Shown: positions 8,812 through 22,763 of the stretch, one piece after another
Layout of the letters: each line of letters starts with the position of its first letter
Numbering within the stretch: position 1 is the first letter of the stretch
Origin: Mycobacterium sp. 852014-52450_SCH5900713
GTDB lineage: Bacteria > Actinomycetota > Actinomycetes > Mycobacteriales > Mycobacteriaceae
Direction: 5' to 3'
Assembly: GCF_001667075.1 (NCBI RefSeq)
Contig: NZ_LZIL01000034.1
Coordinates: forward strand, 1-64,000
DNA length: 64,000 nt
Translations under genes and position numbers: made by a program
Notes under the pieces: model-generated
Database searches by the model: none
What the model was told of the DNA's origin: nothing
Seen by the model: only the letters and a program-made list of their open reading frames with translations

Positions 8812-9540
8812 ATGACCGTTGACTTTGAAGACGAGGCCGTACGGAGGCGCAATCGGGGGCCCGCCCATGATGGTTCGGCCGACTCGGCGTGTGAGGCGTT
8901 CATGTCCGATGCCGTCGACGAACACGACCTCAACGCGGTCGACCTGGTCCTGGGCCTCGGCGAGCCGCAGAGCGTCGGCCGGTTTCGATTCTTCCTGGAC
9001 GGGCACCGCTGGGAGTGGTCGGACGCCGTCGCCCGGATGCATGGGTACAAGCCGGGACGGGTGCAACCGACCACCGAACTGCTGCTCAAGCACAAGCACC
9101 CCGAGGAACGCGAGCGGGTCGCCGCCGTCCTGGAACGCGTGCGGCAGGGCAGGCCGTTCAGCAGTCGCCACCGCATCATCGACACCGGCGGGCGCACGCA
9201 CTGTGTCGTCGTTGCGGGCGACCGGATGCTCGACGACCACGGCACCCCGATCGGGACGTCCGGCTTCTACATCGACGTCACCGACTCGCTGCAGACCGAC
9301 ATCAACAACGTGCTGTCGGCGGTGGCCGACGCCCGCGCCCGCATCGAGCAGGCGAAGGGCGTGCTCATGGCCGCCTATGGCATCTCCGCGGAGCGGGCGT
9401 TCGACATCCTGGTCTGGCGATCCCAGGAGACCAACCTGAAACTGCGCGACCTCGCCAGCCGCTTCCTGGACGCGGTGGCCAGCAAGGCGTCGGCGGAGAC
9501 CCAGAGCGAAGTCGACCGGGCGCTGCTGACCCTCGAATAG
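8812..9540 (+). CDS. PAS-ANTAR domain RNA-binding antiterminator
   Basis: A 242-aa protein with a PAS sensor domain (about residues 45-165, containing FFLDGHRWEWSDAVARMHGY and GTSGFYIDVTD). A C-terminal ANTAR domain follows (ARARIEQAKGVLMAAYGISAERAFDILVWRSQ, then NLKLRDLASRFL). ANTAR proteins bind paired hairpins in nascent RNA and prevent termination; the PAS domain would gate this in response to a ligand or redox state. Three starts are possible: 8740, 8812 and 8902. I chose 8812 because GAAGG lies 9 nt upstream. The gene follows the enolase-family gene by 75 nt and could control the preceding operon, but no paired ANTAR target hairpins were identified. Confidence 0.8.
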   Translation: MTVDFEDEAVRRRNRGPAHDGSADSACEAFMSDAVDEHDLNAVDLVLGLGEPQSVGRFRFFLDGHRWEWSDAVARMHGYKPGRVQPTTELLLKHKHPEERERVAAVLERVRQGRPFSSRHRIIDTGGRTHCVVVAGDRMLDDHGTPIGTSGFYIDVTDSLQTDINNVLSAVADARARIEQAKGVLMAAYGISAERAFDILVWRSQETNLKLRDLASRFLDAVASKASAETQSEVDRALLTLE

Positions 9541-9559
9541 CCGCAGTAGGGTCGGGCCG

Positions 9560-11335
9560 GTGGCACACCTATTGGGCGCCGAGGCCATCCACCTCGAATA
9601 CCCGACCCAGTTGGTATTCGGATCGGTCACGCTGGGCGTGAACGACGGCGCGCGCATCGGCATCGTCGGACGCAACGGGGACGGCAAATCCAGCTTGCTG
9701 CGGTTGCTGACCGGCCAGTTGCAGCCCGACTCCGGCCGCGTCACCCGCCGCAGCGGATTGCGGGTCGGCGCGCTGAGCCAGGCGGACACCCTGGAACCGC
9801 ACCACACGGTGGGCTGGACGCTGGTCGGCGATGTGGCCGAACACCACTGGGCCGGTGACGCGCGGGTGCGCGACGTGGTCAGCGGCCTGGTCTCCGACAT
9901 CGGCTGGGACGCCGCGATATCGACGCTGAGCGGCGGCCAGCGCAGGCGCGTCCAGCTGGCCAGGTTGCTGGTCGGCGAGTGGGACGTCATCGCGCTCGAC
10001 GAACCCACCAACCACCTCGACATCGAGGGCATCGCCTGGCTCGCGGAACATCTGCGGCAGCGCTGGGCGCGCAATACCGGCGGGCTGCTGCTGGTGACGC
10101 ACGACCGCTGGTTCCTCGACGAGGTCGCCACCACGACGTGGGAGGTGCACGACGGCATCGTGGAGCCGTTCGAGGGCGGTTACGCGGCCTACGTGCTGCA
10201 GCGCGTCGAGCGCGACCGGATGGCCGCCGCCACCGAAGCCAAGCGGCAGAACCTGATGCGCAAGGAGCTGGCCTGGCTGCGTCGCGGCGCGCCGGCCCGC
10301 ACGTCGAAGCCCAAGTTCCGCATCGAGGCCGCCAACCAGCTGATCGCCGACGTGCCGCCGCTGCGGAACAACGTCGAACTGGCCAAGCTGGCGACCGCCC
10401 GGCTCGGCAAGGACGTCATCGACCTGCTCGACGTGTCGGTCGCGTTTGATGGCCACCCGGTGCTGCGCGACGTCGAGTGGCGGATCGCCCCCGGCGAACG
10501 CACCGGGATTGTCGGCGCCAACGGCGCCGGGAAATCGACGCTGCTCGGACTGATCGCCGGGAGCATCAAGCCGGACACCGGGCGCGTCAAGCGCGGCAAG
10601 ACCGTCCAGCTCGCCGTGCTCGACCAGCAGGGTGACGCCCTGGCCGGGCTCGACGACGACCGCATCGCCGATGTGCTGGGCCGGCTGCCCGGCGGATACC
10701 AGGTCGAGGGCCGTGAGGTGACGCCCGCTCAACTGCTGGAGCGGCTCGGCTTCGGTAAGGGCCAGCTCTCGGCTCGGATCGGCGAACTCTCGGGCGGGCA
10801 GCGGCGCCGGTTGCAGCTGATGCTCACTCTGCTGTCCGAGCCCAACGTGTTGCTCCTCGACGAGCCGACCAACGACGTCGACACCGACATGCTCACCGCC
10901 ATGGAAGACCTGCTCGACTCCTGGCCGGGCACGCTGATCGTCGTCTCCCACGACCGCTACCTGCTCGAGCGGATCACCGACCAGCAGTACGCCGTTCTCG
11001 ACGGCCGGTTGCGGCACCTGCCCGGCGGCATCGACGAGTACCTGCGGCTGGCCGCCCACCGGACCGCCCCGCTGGCGGCCGAGCCGCCGCCCGCCGCACC
11101 GGAACAGACCATGTCGGGAGCCGAGCGGCGGGCGGCCGAGAAGGAGCTGGCCGGCGTCGACCGCCAACTGGCGCGGCTGGCCGACCGGATCGCGGACAAA
11201 CACCACGAGCTGGCCGAGCACGACCAGTCGGACCACATCGGCATCGCGCGGCTCACCCGGGAGTTGCGGGCGCTGGAAGACGAGGTGGCGGCGACGGAGA
11301 GCCGCTGGCTGAATCTGTCCGAGGCGCTGGAGTGA
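9560..11335 (+). CDS. ABC-F family ATPase
   Basis: A 591-aa protein with two ABC cassettes and no membrane domain. Cassette 1 has Walker [10 protein letters not shown], signature [15 protein letters not shown] and Walker [13 protein letters not shown]. Cassette 2 has [27 protein letters not shown] and [12 protein letters not shown]. The inter-cassette linker (about 210-290) is Arg/Lys-rich, as in ribosome-binding ABC-F proteins, and the C-terminus has a predicted coiled coil rich in Glu/Arg/Leu. The start is GTG at 9560. ABC-F proteins act in the ribosomal E site, either in translation quality control or in antibiotic target protection. It resembles the M. tuberculosis Rv1473 group, though no alignment was made. 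It lies 19 nt downstream of the PAS-ANTAR gene. Confidence 0.85.
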   Translation: MAHLLGAEAIHLEYPTQLVFGSVTLGVNDGARIGIVGRNGDGKSSLLRLLTGQLQPDSGRVTRRSGLRVGALSQADTLEPHHTVGWTLVGDVAEHHWAGDARVRDVVSGLVSDIGWDAAISTLSGGQRRRVQLARLLVGEWDVIALDEPTNHLDIEGIAWLAEHLRQRWARNTGGLLLVTHDRWFLDEVATTTWEVHDGIVEPFEGGYAAYVLQRVERDRMAAATEAKRQNLMRKELAWLRRGAPARTSKPKFRIEAANQLIADVPPLRNNVELAKLATARLGKDVIDLLDVSVAFDGHPVLRDVEWRIAPGERTGIVGANGAGKSTLLGLIAGSIKPDTGRVKRGKTVQLAVLDQQGDALAGLDDDRIADVLGRLPGGYQVEGREVTPAQLLERLGFGKGQLSARIGELSGGQRRRLQLMLTLLSEPNVLLLDEPTNDVDTDMLTAMEDLLDSWPGTLIVVSHDRYLLERITDQQYAVLDGRLRHLPGGIDEYLRLAAHRTAPLAAEPPPAAPEQTMSGAERRAAEKELAGVDRQLARLADRIADKHHELAEHDQSDHIGIARLTRELRALEDEVAATESRWLNLSEALE

Positions 11336-11397
11336 GTTGCTAGATCCGACCGGGTCGCACCGCGCCGGCATGCCCGCCAGACGCGTATCGCTTTGCG

Positions 11398-11889
11398 TCA
11401 GAGAGTCCGGTGACGGTTCTCCCCGCCGTTAGATATGACGAGCCGTCCAAGGCTTGCAGCCGCGGCGAATGATCCACCGAGATAGGCCTTGGCCATATCC
11501 CGAATCGAGACGTCGGCGCGACCCGGGAGCGAGGTCAGCCAGGCGACCGCGTCATCGCGCTCGTCGCCGTCATACACCCGCACCGGGCACGGCATAAACC
11601 CGCCGATGCCGCGAGCCGGTGCGCGAATCCAATCGACGTCGCTCAGGACAGCGCAGCCATCGAGCAGCCGCACGTAACGCGACCCAAGTCGAGCGTCCGC
11701 CCATAGCGCACCGGGCGTGATGGACTCGAAGTCCGGACCGAATTGGTAGAGCAGCCGCATCCGATGTCCCGCTGCCCGCGCCCGATCGATCAGCGGCGCA
11801 AAGACCCGCTCGTAGTCGTCCGTTGTCACTCGCCCGGCCGCCTCCAGGGCTTGAACGCCAGCGGGCATGTCCGAAAGTTCTTTCAGCAC
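11398..11889 (-). CDS. SpoIIAA-like (STAS superfamily) protein
   Basis: A 163-aa protein with the SpoIIAA-like pattern: an N-terminal LKELSDMPAGVQALEAAGRVTTDDYERV, then HRMRLLYQFGPDFESITPGALWADARLG, and a central strand/helix region SDVDWIRAPARGIG. Family members are small cytoplasmic STAS-fold proteins, usually annotated as hypothetical, sometimes linked to stress or lipid binding. The C-terminus has an extra 30-40 residues ending NGGENRHRTL. The start is GTG at 11889, preceded by GAGAGGGG. It is convergent with the ABC-F gene. About 100 nt upstream lies a cluster of TGCAA half-sites that may be its operator. The partner and precise role are unknown. Confidence 0.7.
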   Translation of the reverse strand: MLKELSDMPAGVQALEAAGRVTTDDYERVFAPLIDRARAAGHRMRLLYQFGPDFESITPGALWADARLGSRYVRLLDGCAVLSDVDWIRAPARGIGGFMPCPVRVYDGDERDDAVAWLTSLPGRADVSIRDMAKAYLGGSFAAAASLGRLVISNGGENRHRTL

Positions 11890-11988
11890 AATGGCCCCTC
11901 TCAGGCATCGACGGTGAGATCAACGCGCCGTACCGGTTGCCGGAGCTGCCTCCTTAGCCCCTTAGCTAGATGACACGCTAATCTTTCT

Positions 11989-12012
11989 TAGTGCAACTAT
12001 TGCATAGTGCAA
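11989..12012 (-). promoter_or_regulatory. candidate operator with three TGCAA/TTGCA half-sites
   Basis: Plus-strand TAGTGCAA occurs at 11989-11996 and again at 12005-12012, with TTGCA at 12000-12004 between them. This makes two overlapping inverted repeats, TGCAA-CTA-TTGCA and TTGCA-TAG-TGCAA, with 3-nt spacers. The arrangement resembles MarR-type operators. On the minus strand TTGCAC hexamers in the site could double as -35 elements for the SpoIIAA-like gene. The block is AT-rich against a GC-rich background. The remaining gap (11890-12188) holds nothing else I can identify. Confidence 0.45.
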
Positions 12013-12188
12013 TATTAGCCCTTTCTCGGCAAACGGGAAAGGTGCGCGCATGAGAGCTGGCATCGCGCGCGCGATCACCGGGGGCCCGATCCAGTGGCGC
12101 GCCTGATTCGCACCTGGTAGCCGAACGACTCAACTCAGGTGCCGGGGCCGGCTTGAGCGCTCCGGGGGCTGAGCTTGGAGGCGTCTAC

Positions 12189-13250
12189 TCAGCGCCAGCG
12201 CAGGAGCACGAAGTCGGAGCTGAATCCCGGGCCCATCGCGAGCATCAGCCCGGGGCTGCCGCCGGGCGGCGGCTTGGCGATGGTGTCACGCAGGATATGC
12301 AGCACCGAGGCCGACGACAGGTTTGCGATCTCGCCCAGCGAGCGCCAGGTCAGCTCGAGGGCGTCGGGCGCCAACCCGAGGCTGTTGCCGATCGCGTTGA
12401 TGACCTTCGGACCGCCGGGGTGCGCCACCCAAGCGCCGACGTCTTCCGTCGTCAGCCCGTGCGCGCCCAGAAACCGGCCAACGTCGCCGGCCAGGTTGCG
12501 GTCGATGAGGGTCGTCAGCTCGGGTGACATCGCCAGGTGCAACCCGGTCGAGCTGATGTTCCAGGCCATGATGTGCAGCGATTCGGGATAGAGGCGACTG
12601 CGGGAGTCGACAATGTCGGGCCCGTTGGGGCTCAGCCCGTCGGCGCGACGGTCGCCGACGGCGACCACCGCGGCGGCCCCATCGCCGAACATGGCGGTCC
12701 CCACCAGGCCCGAGACGGTCGGCTTGACCGCGGGGAAGGTGAGCGAGCACAGCTCGACCGACACCAGGACCGCGACGCCGTCCGGCGCGCCACGCAGGTA
12801 GTCGTGCAGTTGGCCCACCCCCGCCGCGCCGGCCGCGCAGCCCAGCCCGAACAGCGGCACCCGGCGCACATCCGGGCGCAGCCCGAGCCGTCCGGCGATC
12901 CGCGCGTCGAGCGACGGCACGGCAACGCCGGTGACCGTGGTGGTGGCGATCATGTCGATGTCCTGCGGCCGCAGGCCCGCCTCGTCCAGCGCGCCCAGCA
13001 ACGCCTCGCAGCCGAGTTCGACGGCGTGTTCGATGAAGACCTCGTTGGCCTCGCCGAAATCGGTCAGTGACGGGTACCGCTCCAGCGGCAGGACCAAGTG
13101 GCGGCTGTTGACCTTGGCCGCGGCGTGCAACCGCCTAACGACGTCCTCGTGCTCCTTCAATGCGGGGAATTCGACGATTTGGTCGGTGATTTCGGCCTGA
13201 CTGTAACGATGCGGCGGCAACGCTCCGAACACGCCCGCGATGACGCTCAT
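12189..13250 (-). CDS. pks11: type III polyketide synthase Pks11 (alkylpyrone synthase)
   Basis: A 353-aa chalcone-synthase-fold enzyme. The catalytic triad is visible: Cys138 in [10 protein letters not shown], His277 in AWVAHPGG and Asn310 in [10 protein letters not shown], at the numbering expected for M. tuberculosis Pks11. That homologue extends long, methyl-branched acyl-CoAs with malonyl and methylmalonyl units to alkylpyrones. The start is ATG at 13250 (GAGGG 6 nt upstream); a TTG at 13256 is also possible. It is the last gene of the pks10-7-8-9-11 set, separated from pks9 by 127 bp that contain a plausible promoter of its own. It is clearly paralogous to the pks10 product at the other end of the cluster. 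Confidence 0.92.
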   Translation of the reverse strand: MSVIAGVFGALPPHRYSQAEITDQIVEFPALKEHEDVVRRLHAAAKVNSRHLVLPLERYPSLTDFGEANEVFIEHAVELGCEALLGALDEAGLRPQDIDMIATTTVTGVAVPSLDARIAGRLGLRPDVRRVPLFGLGCAAGAAGVGQLHDYLRGAPDGVAVLVSVELCSLTFPAVKPTVSGLVGTAMFGDGAAAVVAVGDRRADGLSPNGPDIVDSRSRLYPESLHIMAWNISSTGLHLAMSPELTTLIDRNLAGDVGRFLGAHGLTTEDVGAWVAHPGGPKVINAIGNSLGLAPDALELTWRSLGEIANLSSASVLHILRDTIAKPPPGGSPGLMLAMGPGFSSDFVLLRWR

Positions 13251-13304
13251 GCCCAACCCTCTTGCTTTCGTCCCAGCTCAAAAGGGACTGTCATCAATTC
13301 CCGA

Positions 13305-13333
13305 AGTCTAAGCCGTTCTGAGTAGCCCGGCAA
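13305..13333 (-). promoter_or_regulatory. putative SigA-type promoter for pks11
   Basis: On the minus strand TTGCCG (13333-13328) and TAGACT (13310-13305) are separated by 17 bp. Each matches 4 of 6 consensus bases. It lies in the 127-bp pks9-pks11 gap, about 55 nt upstream of the pks11 ATG, and suggests pks11 can be expressed independently of the type I genes. Confidence 0.4.
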
Positions 13334-13377
13334 AGATTCCGCGTATTCGACATGTGTTGTATTGCTTGTGGATTCCG

Positions 13378-16425
<3,048 letters not shown>

Positions 16426-16426
16426 G

Positions 16427-19400
16427 CTAGGGGCCCATCTCTTCGTCGAGGATGGCGAATAGCTGGCTTTCGGTGGCGGTGGCGATGTCGTCGTCGAACG
16501 GGTCGTCGGGGTGCTGCAGGTAGGGGACTTCCGCCGGGCCGGTGAGGGTGTTCAGCAGGCTCTCCAGCCGGCTGGCGAGCTGCGCCTTGTCGCCGGGGCT
16601 CCAGTCGGACCGGCCGAGCAGTGTCTGCAATTCGCGGGCCACGTCGTTGAAACGGGCCATGCGGTCGGGCGGCTCGCCGCTTGCCCCGGTGGTCAGCTGG
16701 CCGTCGAGGTGCTCGGCCAGGGCCGCCGGGGTGGGGTAATCGAAGATGAGCGTGGGCGAAAGGGTAAGTCCGGTCGCGATTTTGAGCCGGTTGCGCAGCT
16801 CCACCGCGGTCAGCGAGTCGAAGCCGAGGTCTTGAAAGGCCTGCTCGCCGCTGACGTCCGCGGTGCTGTGGCCCAACACCGTGGCGGCGTTGGCGCAGAC
16901 GAGCTCCACCAGCTCGCGCCGCCGCTGGTCGGGGGCCAGGCCTTCGAGCCGCGCCCGCAGGCCCGTCAGCGACACCATGTCGGTGGGGTCGAGGACCCGC
17001 CGCGCCCGCCGGGTGGCCAGCTGGCTCAACAGCGGCGGCAGCGCGGCGCCGGCGTGCGCCAGCGCGGCGGTATCGAGGCGGGTGGCCACGACGACGGGCG
17101 GCTCGGCCAGCAGCGCGGCGTCGAGCAGGTCGAGCGCCTGGCGCGTGGACAGCGGGACCAGCCCGGCGCGGCTCATCCGCGCCTTGTCGCGGTCGCCGAG
17201 GTTGCGGGTCATGGCCGACTCCTGTTCCCACATCCCCCAGGCGATCGACAGGCCGGGCAGCCGGTGGGCGTGGCGGTACGCCGCCAGGGCGTCGAGGAAG
17301 CTGTTGGCGGCCGCGTAGTTGCCCTGACCCGGGGCGCCCACGATCCCCGCCATCGACGAAAACATCACGAACGCCGACAGATCCAACTCCCGGGTCAGCT
17401 CGTGCAGGTGCCACGCCCCGTCGACCTTGGACCGCAGCACCGTGTCGATGCGCTGCGGCGTCAGCGACGCGATCACCGCGTCGTCGAGCACCCCGGCGGC
17501 ATGGAACACGCCGCGCAGCGGGAAACGCGCCGGTATCTGTGCCAGCAGGCGCGCCACGGCGTCGCGGTCGCCGACATCGCAGCCGATCACCGACACCTCG
17601 GCCCCCGCCTCGCGCAGCTCGGCGACCAGCCCGGACAGCCCTTCGGTTCGCTCACCGCCGCGGCTGACCAACATGACGTGCGGCACGCGATAGCGTTCGA
17701 CCAGGTGACGGGCCACCGCCGAGCCGGCCATGCCGGTCCCTCCGGTGATCAATGCGGTGCCGCCGGCCAGCCCGTCGGGGCCGTCGGGCATCGTGAGCAC
17801 GACCTTGCCGATGTGGCGGGCCTGGCTGACGAACCGATAGGCGTCGGCGGCGCAACGCACATCGAAGGCCTTGACGGGCAATGGCTTCAGAGCCCCGGCC
17901 GCGAACAACCGCAGCAATTCCGCGGACATCTCCGCGATGCGGTCCGGGCCCGCCTCCATCAGATCGAACGCGCGGTAGGTTTGCGCGATCGCGCCCGAGT
18001 CGCGCAGGTCGGTCTTGCCCATCTCGATGAAGCGCCCGCCGCGACTCAACAACCGCAACGAGGCGTCGGTGAACTCACCGGCCAGCGAGTTGAGCACGAC
18101 GTCCATACCGGCGCCGCCCGTTGCGGCGGAGAACTTTTCCTCGAAGTCCAGCGTTCGCGAGTCCGCGATGTGGTCGTCGTCAAAGCCCATGGCGCGCAGG
18201 GTGTCCCACTTGCCGCGGCTGGCCGTCGCGAAGACCTCCGCGCCCCAATGCCGGGCCAGCTGCACCGCCGCCATGCCCACCCCGCCCGTGGCGGCGTGCA
18301 CCAGTACCCGCTCGCCCGCCCGCAGGCCGCCGAGGTCCGACAGCCCGTAAAACGCCGTCAGGAACACCACCGGCACGCCGGCCGCCTCGGCGAACGACCA
18401 GCCCGGCGGCACCCGGGTCACCAGCCGCCGATCGACGGCCGCCTCCGACCCCGTCAGACCCAGGATGCCCATCACCGCGTCACCGACGGCCAAATCGGTG
18501 ACACCGGGGCCGATCTCGGTCACCAGTCCGGCGCCCTCGGCGCCCAGCTGCGCGAGACCCGGATACATGCCCAGGGCCACCAGCACGTCGCGGAAGTTCA
18601 CCCCGGCCGCGGCCACCGCCACCCGCACCTGGCCGGCGGCCAGTTGCGCCGGCGGCCCGGATACCACCGCCAGGTCCTCCAGCGTCCCGGCGTCACCGGC
18701 GGCAAGCCGCCAGACCGACGGCGCTTCGGGCAACCGCAACACCGGGTGCGCCTTGATCGGCTTCAGCCGGGCACCGTAGGCGACGCCCTCCCGCACGATC
18801 AATTGCGTTTCACCGCAGCCGATTACGGATCCCAGTTCGACGGACCCATCGGAGTCGACCAGCACCGCCCGGCCGGGATGCTCGGCCTGCGCCGACCGCA
18901 CCAGCCCCCACACCGCCGCACCGGCCAGGTCCGACACGTCCTCACCGGGCAGCGCGACCGCCCCGCGGGTCAGCACCACCAACGGTCCGGACCCGTCGCC
19001 CCGGGACTGCAACACGCCCAACGCCTCATGCGTGGCGGCGTGGACCGAGCCGACCACGCCCGGGCCGTTCGCGGGCGGCTGCCAAACCTCGGGGGCCGCG
19101 TCGCTGCCGTTGTCCGACAACGGAACCGGTGACCACACCGCCTCCAGCAGTTCGCCGCCACCGGCGCGCGCCGCGGCGGCCGCCGACAGCTGCGCGGCCG
19201 AGACAGGACGCGTCACCAGCTCGCGGACCGACAGCACGGGCAAACCCGACGAGTCGGCCACCTCGACCGACACGGCGCCCTTGCCCACCGGCGCCAGCCG
19301 CACCCGGACCCGCGACGCCCCGGCCGCGTGCAGACACACCCCTTGCCAGGAGAACGGCAGGACGGTCTCGGCCCGCTCGTCGGCGACCCCCAATGCGTGC

Positions 19401-22400
19401 AGGGCCGCGTCCAGCACCACCGGATGAATCCCGAAGCCGCCCACCGTCACACCGGCGTGCTGCGGGGCCTCGACCTCGGCGTAGGTCTCTTCGCCGCGGC
19501 GCCACACCTTCCGCAGGCCGCGGAAGGCCGGGCCGTACCCGTAGCCGCGCGCCGCCAAATCGTCGTAGGCGCCGGACACGTCGACGGCCGTGGCACCGAC
19601 CGGCGGCCACACCGACAGATCGGCGTCCGGCTTGGGCGAGGCTTGGCTCAACACACCCTGGGCATGCAGCGTCCACTCCGGGCCGGCCTGCGAGTACACC
19701 GCGGCCGCCCGGGATCCGACCTCGCCGGCGGTGTCCACCACCACCTGCACGCGCACCGAGCCGCTGCTCGGCAGCGGCAACGGGGCCGACAGCGTCAGCT
19801 CCTCGATCACCGGGCAGCCGACCTCGTCGCCGGCCCGCAGCATCAGCTCCACGAACCCCGCGCCCGGGAACAACACCGTCCCGGTCACGGCGTGATCGGC
19901 CAGCCACGGCTGAGCCGCCGTCGACAGCCGGCCCGTGAGCACCACGCCGCCCGAATCGGGCCGCTCGACCACCGCCCCCAACAGCGCATGCTCGGCGGCG
20001 ACCAAACCCAGGCTCGCGGTATCCCGGGCGCCCACCGAATCGGCGGACAGCCAAAACCTGCGCCGCTGAAAGGCGTACGTCGGCAAACCGACCCGGTGCG
20101 CGTCCAGGCCATCGAACACCGCGGTCCAGTCCACGTCGGCGCCGGAGGCGAACAGCCGCCCGGCCGCCAGCAGCAGCGACGCGACTTCGGGGCGGTCCTT
20201 GGCCATCGACACCGCCGAAACGGCCGGCTCGGCCGCCAGGCACTGTTCCACCGCGGCCGTCAACGCCGCGCCAGGCCCCACCTCCACAAACGCACCGGCG
20301 CCCAGCGATTCGGCCGACCGCACCCCGTCGACGAACCGCACCGCCCGGCGCACATGCTCGACCCAGTAGTCGGCGGACCCGTATCCGGGTCCGGCCAATT
20401 GCCCGGTCACGTTGGAAATCAAGTCGATTCGCGGCGCACCGGGCGACACCCCGGCCAGCAACGCGGAGAACTCCTCGATCATGGGCTCGATCAGCGGCGA
20501 GTGGAACGCGTGCGAGACCGCCAGTCGCCGCACCCGCCTCCCGCAGTCGGCCAGCCGATCGGCCGCGGCCGTCACGGCGGCCCGCTCGCCCGACAGCACG
20601 ACCGCGTCGGGACCGTTGACCGCCGCGACGCTCACGTTGTCGTTCAGCAACGGTGCGACCTCGGCCTCGGTGGCCGTCACCGCCACCATGACCCCGCCCG
20701 CCGGCAGCGCCGCCATCAACCGTCCGCGGGCCGCAACCACCCGCGCGGCGTCTGCCAGCGACAGCACCCCGGCCACGCAGGCCGCGGCGATCTCCCCCAC
20801 CGAATGGCCGATCACCACATCGGGGGTCACCCCCCAGGACTGCCACAGTGCCGCCAGGGCGACCTCGAGCACGAACAACGCCGGCTGGGCAAATTCCGTG
20901 CTCTCCAACAACTCCGGGTCGGTGCCCCACATCACGTCGCGCAGCGGCAGCCGCGCATGGGCATCCACCGCAGCCACGGCCTCGTCGAAGGCCTCGGCGA
21001 ACACCGGCAAGCGCCGATACAGTTCCCGTCCCATCCCGAGCCGCTGCGACCCCTGACCGGGAAACACGAACGCGCGCTTGCCGACCGGGCGGCTGCGCCC
21101 GATCACCACGCCGGGGCCCGGTTCCCCGGACGCCACCCCGGCCAGCCCGGCCGTCAGGGTGTCGCGATCGCTGCCCACCAGCACCGCGCGGTGCTCCAGG
21201 GCCGCCCGCGTGGTGGCCAGCGACCAGCCCACGTCCACGGCACGCAGGTCCGGCTCGGCCTCGACGTGGGCCAGCAACCGCCCCGCCTGGGCGGCCAACG
21301 CGTCGGCCGACCGGGCCGACACCAGCCACGGGATCACCGCATCCTGGCGATCGCCATGCGGCGCAACATGTTCCGGCTCCGCCGGCGGCTGCTCGACGAT
21401 CACGTGGGCATTGGTCCCGCTGATCCCGAACGACGACACCCCCGCGCGGCGATGCCCGTCCCGCGCCGGCCACGGCTGGGGTTCGGTCAACACCGACACC
21501 GCACCCGCCGACCAATCCACGTGCGGCGACGGCACATCCACGTGCAGCGTCTGGGGCATCACCCCGTGCCGCATCGCCTGCACCATCTTGATCACCCCGG
21601 CCACTCCGGCCGCGGCCGACGTGTGACCGATGTTGGATTTGATCGATCCCAGCCATAGCGGCCGGTCCGCGGGCCGGTCCTGCCCATAGGTCGCCAGCAG
21701 GGCCTGGGCCTCGATGGGGTCGCCCAAAACCGTTCCCGTGCCGTGGCCTTCGACCACGTCGACGTCCGCCGCGGTCAACCCGGCGTTGGCCAGTGCGGCG
21801 CGGATCACCCGCTGCTGCGACGGCCCGTTGGGCGCGGTCAGTCCGTTCGAGGCGCCGTCCTGGTTCACCGCCGAACCGCGCAGCACCGCGACCACCGGAT
21901 GGCCCAGCCGCCGCGCGTCGGCCAGCCGCTCGAGCACCAGGACCCCCGCGCCCTCCGACCACGACGTCCCGTCCGCGGCGCCGGCGTACACCTTGCACCG
22001 GCCGTCCGGGGCCAGTGCCCGCTGCCGGCTGAACTCGACGAACGCGGCGGGCGTCGCCATCACCGTCACACCACCGGCCAGCGCCAGGTCGCACTCCCCG
22101 GAACGCAACGACTGCGCCGCCAAATGCATGGCCACCAACGACGACGAACACGCCGTATCCACCGACACCGCGGGGCCTTCCAGGCCCAACACGTAGGACA
22201 CCCGGCCCGAGGCGACGCTCAGGGTGGAGCCGGTCAGTCCGTAACCCTCCAGCTCGCCCTTCACCTCGCCGCCGTAGCCGGCGTGGATGACACCGGCGAA
22301 CACTCCAGTCGCCGAGCCGCGCAGCCCCAGCGGGTCAATACCGGCCCGCTCCAACGCTTCCCACGAGATCTCCAGCATCAGCCGCTGCTGGGGATCCATC

Positions 22401-22756
22401 GCCAGGGCCTCGCTGGGCCCGACCCCGAAGAATCCGGCATCGAAGTCCGCCGCGTCGCGCAGGAAGCTGCCTTGGCGGGTGTACATCTTGCCGGCCGCGT
22501 CCGGGTCCGGGTCGTACAGTCCCTCGACATCCCACCCGCGGTCCGCCGGGAAGTCCGACACCGCGTCGCGCCCCTCGTTCACCATTTCCCACATTGCCTC
22601 CGGCGAATCGACCCCACCCGCGTAGCGGCACGCCATGCCCACCACCGCGATCGGTTCGGACAGCCGGCCTTCCAGCTCCGAGACGCGTCGCCGCGCCCGC
22701 CTGAGATCCGCCGTCAGGCGCTTCAGGTAATCGACGTGCTGCGTGGTATCCGGCAT
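16427..22756 (-). CDS. pks8: type I polyketide synthase Pks8 (undivided Pks8/Pks17), KS-AT-DH-ER-KR-ACP
   Basis: A 2109-aa fully reducing module. The order is an N-terminal docking coiled coil ([20 protein letters not shown]), KS (33-455, Cys203 in DTACSSSL), AT (about 555-865, GHSVGE and HAFH, so malonyl), DH ([10 protein letters not shown]), ER ([16 protein letters not shown]), KR (GGTGMAG, LDD, Tyr in GNYAAANS) and ACP (DLGFDSL). A C-terminal docking stretch ends [16 protein letters not shown]. The start at 22756 leaves 7 nt after pks7; an open frame to 22897 lies inside pks7. In M. tuberculosis H37Rv the same locus is annotated as two genes, pks8 and pks17, whereas here one frame spans all domains. 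The ER lacks about five residues found in Pks7 before AFDL. The LDD motif predicts a B-type KR. Confidence 0.92.
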   Translation of the reverse strand: MPDTTQHVDYLKRLTADLRRARRRVSELEGRLSEPIAVVGMACRYAGGVDSPEAMWEMVNEGRDAVSDFPADRGWDVEGLYDPDPDAAGKMYTRQGSFLRDAADFDAGFFGVGPSEALAMDPQQRLMLEISWEALERAGIDPLGLRGSATGVFAGVIHAGYGGEVKGELEGYGLTGSTLSVASGRVSYVLGLEGPAVSVDTACSSSLVAMHLAAQSLRSGECDLALAGGVTVMATPAAFVEFSRQRALAPDGRCKVYAGAADGTSWSEGAGVLVLERLADARRLGHPVVAVLRGSAVNQDGASNGLTAPNGPSQQRVIRAALANAGLTAADVDVVEGHGTGTVLGDPIEAQALLATYGQDRPADRPLWLGSIKSNIGHTSAAAGVAGVIKMVQAMRHGVMPQTLHVDVPSPHVDWSAGAVSVLTEPQPWPARDGHRRAGVSSFGISGTNAHVIVEQPPAEPEHVAPHGDRQDAVIPWLVSARSADALAAQAGRLLAHVEAEPDLRAVDVGWSLATTRAALEHRAVLVGSDRDTLTAGLAGVASGEPGPGVVIGRSRPVGKRAFVFPGQGSQRLGMGRELYRRLPVFAEAFDEAVAAVDAHARLPLRDVMWGTDPELLESTEFAQPALFVLEVALAALWQSWGVTPDVVIGHSVGEIAAACVAGVLSLADAARVVAARGRLMAALPAGGVMVAVTATEAEVAPLLNDNVSVAAVNGPDAVVLSGERAAVTAAADRLADCGRRVRRLAVSHAFHSPLIEPMIEEFSALLAGVSPGAPRIDLISNVTGQLAGPGYGSADYWVEHVRRAVRFVDGVRSAESLGAGAFVEVGPGAALTAAVEQCLAAEPAVSAVSMAKDRPEVASLLLAAGRLFASGADVDWTAVFDGLDAHRVGLPTYAFQRRRFWLSADSVGARDTASLGLVAAEHALLGAVVERPDSGGVVLTGRLSTAAQPWLADHAVTGTVLFPGAGFVELMLRAGDEVGCPVIEELTLSAPLPLPSSGSVRVQVVVDTAGEVGSRAAAVYSQAGPEWTLHAQGVLSQASPKPDADLSVWPPVGATAVDVSGAYDDLAARGYGYGPAFRGLRKVWRRGEETYAEVEAPQHAGVTVGGFGIHPVVLDAALHALGVADERAETVLPFSWQGVCLHAAGASRVRVRLAPVGKGAVSVEVADSSGLPVLSVRELVTRPVSAAQLSAAAAARAGGGELLEAVWSPVPLSDNGSDAAPEVWQPPANGPGVVGSVHAATHEALGVLQSRGDGSGPLVVLTRGAVALPGEDVSDLAGAAVWGLVRSAQAEHPGRAVLVDSDGSVELGSVIGCGETQLIVREGVAYGARLKPIKAHPVLRLPEAPSVWRLAAGDAGTLEDLAVVSGPPAQLAAGQVRVAVAAAGVNFRDVLVALGMYPGLAQLGAEGAGLVTEIGPGVTDLAVGDAVMGILGLTGSEAAVDRRLVTRVPPGWSFAEAAGVPVVFLTAFYGLSDLGGLRAGERVLVHAATGGVGMAAVQLARHWGAEVFATASRGKWDTLRAMGFDDDHIADSRTLDFEEKFSAATGGAGMDVVLNSLAGEFTDASLRLLSRGGRFIEMGKTDLRDSGAIAQTYRAFDLMEAGPDRIAEMSAELLRLFAAGALKPLPVKAFDVRCAADAYRFVSQARHIGKVVLTMPDGPDGLAGGTALITGGTGMAGSAVARHLVERYRVPHVMLVSRGGERTEGLSGLVAELREAGAEVSVIGCDVGDRDAVARLLAQIPARFPLRGVFHAAGVLDDAVIASLTPQRIDTVLRSKVDGAWHLHELTRELDLSAFVMFSSMAGIVGAPGQGNYAAANSFLDALAAYRHAHRLPGLSIAWGMWEQESAMTRNLGDRDKARMSRAGLVPLSTRQALDLLDAALLAEPPVVVATRLDTAALAHAGAALPPLLSQLATRRARRVLDPTDMVSLTGLRARLEGLAPDQRRRELVELVCANAATVLGHSTADVSGEQAFQDLGFDSLTAVELRNRLKIATGLTLSPTLIFDYPTPAALAEHLDGQLTTGASGEPPDRMARFNDVARELQTLLGRSDWSPGDKAQLASRLESLLNTLTGPAEVPYLQHPDDPFDDDIATATESQLFAILDEEMGP

Positions 22757-22763
22757 CGTGGTC

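Noticed and set aside
7399..10158. A 919-codon minus-strand open frame over the SDR, enolase-family, PAS-ANTAR and ABC-F genes
   Set aside because: The plus-strand proteins there have clear motifs and tight operon spacing; the antisense translation is low-complexity and shows no domain. High GC produces such shadows.
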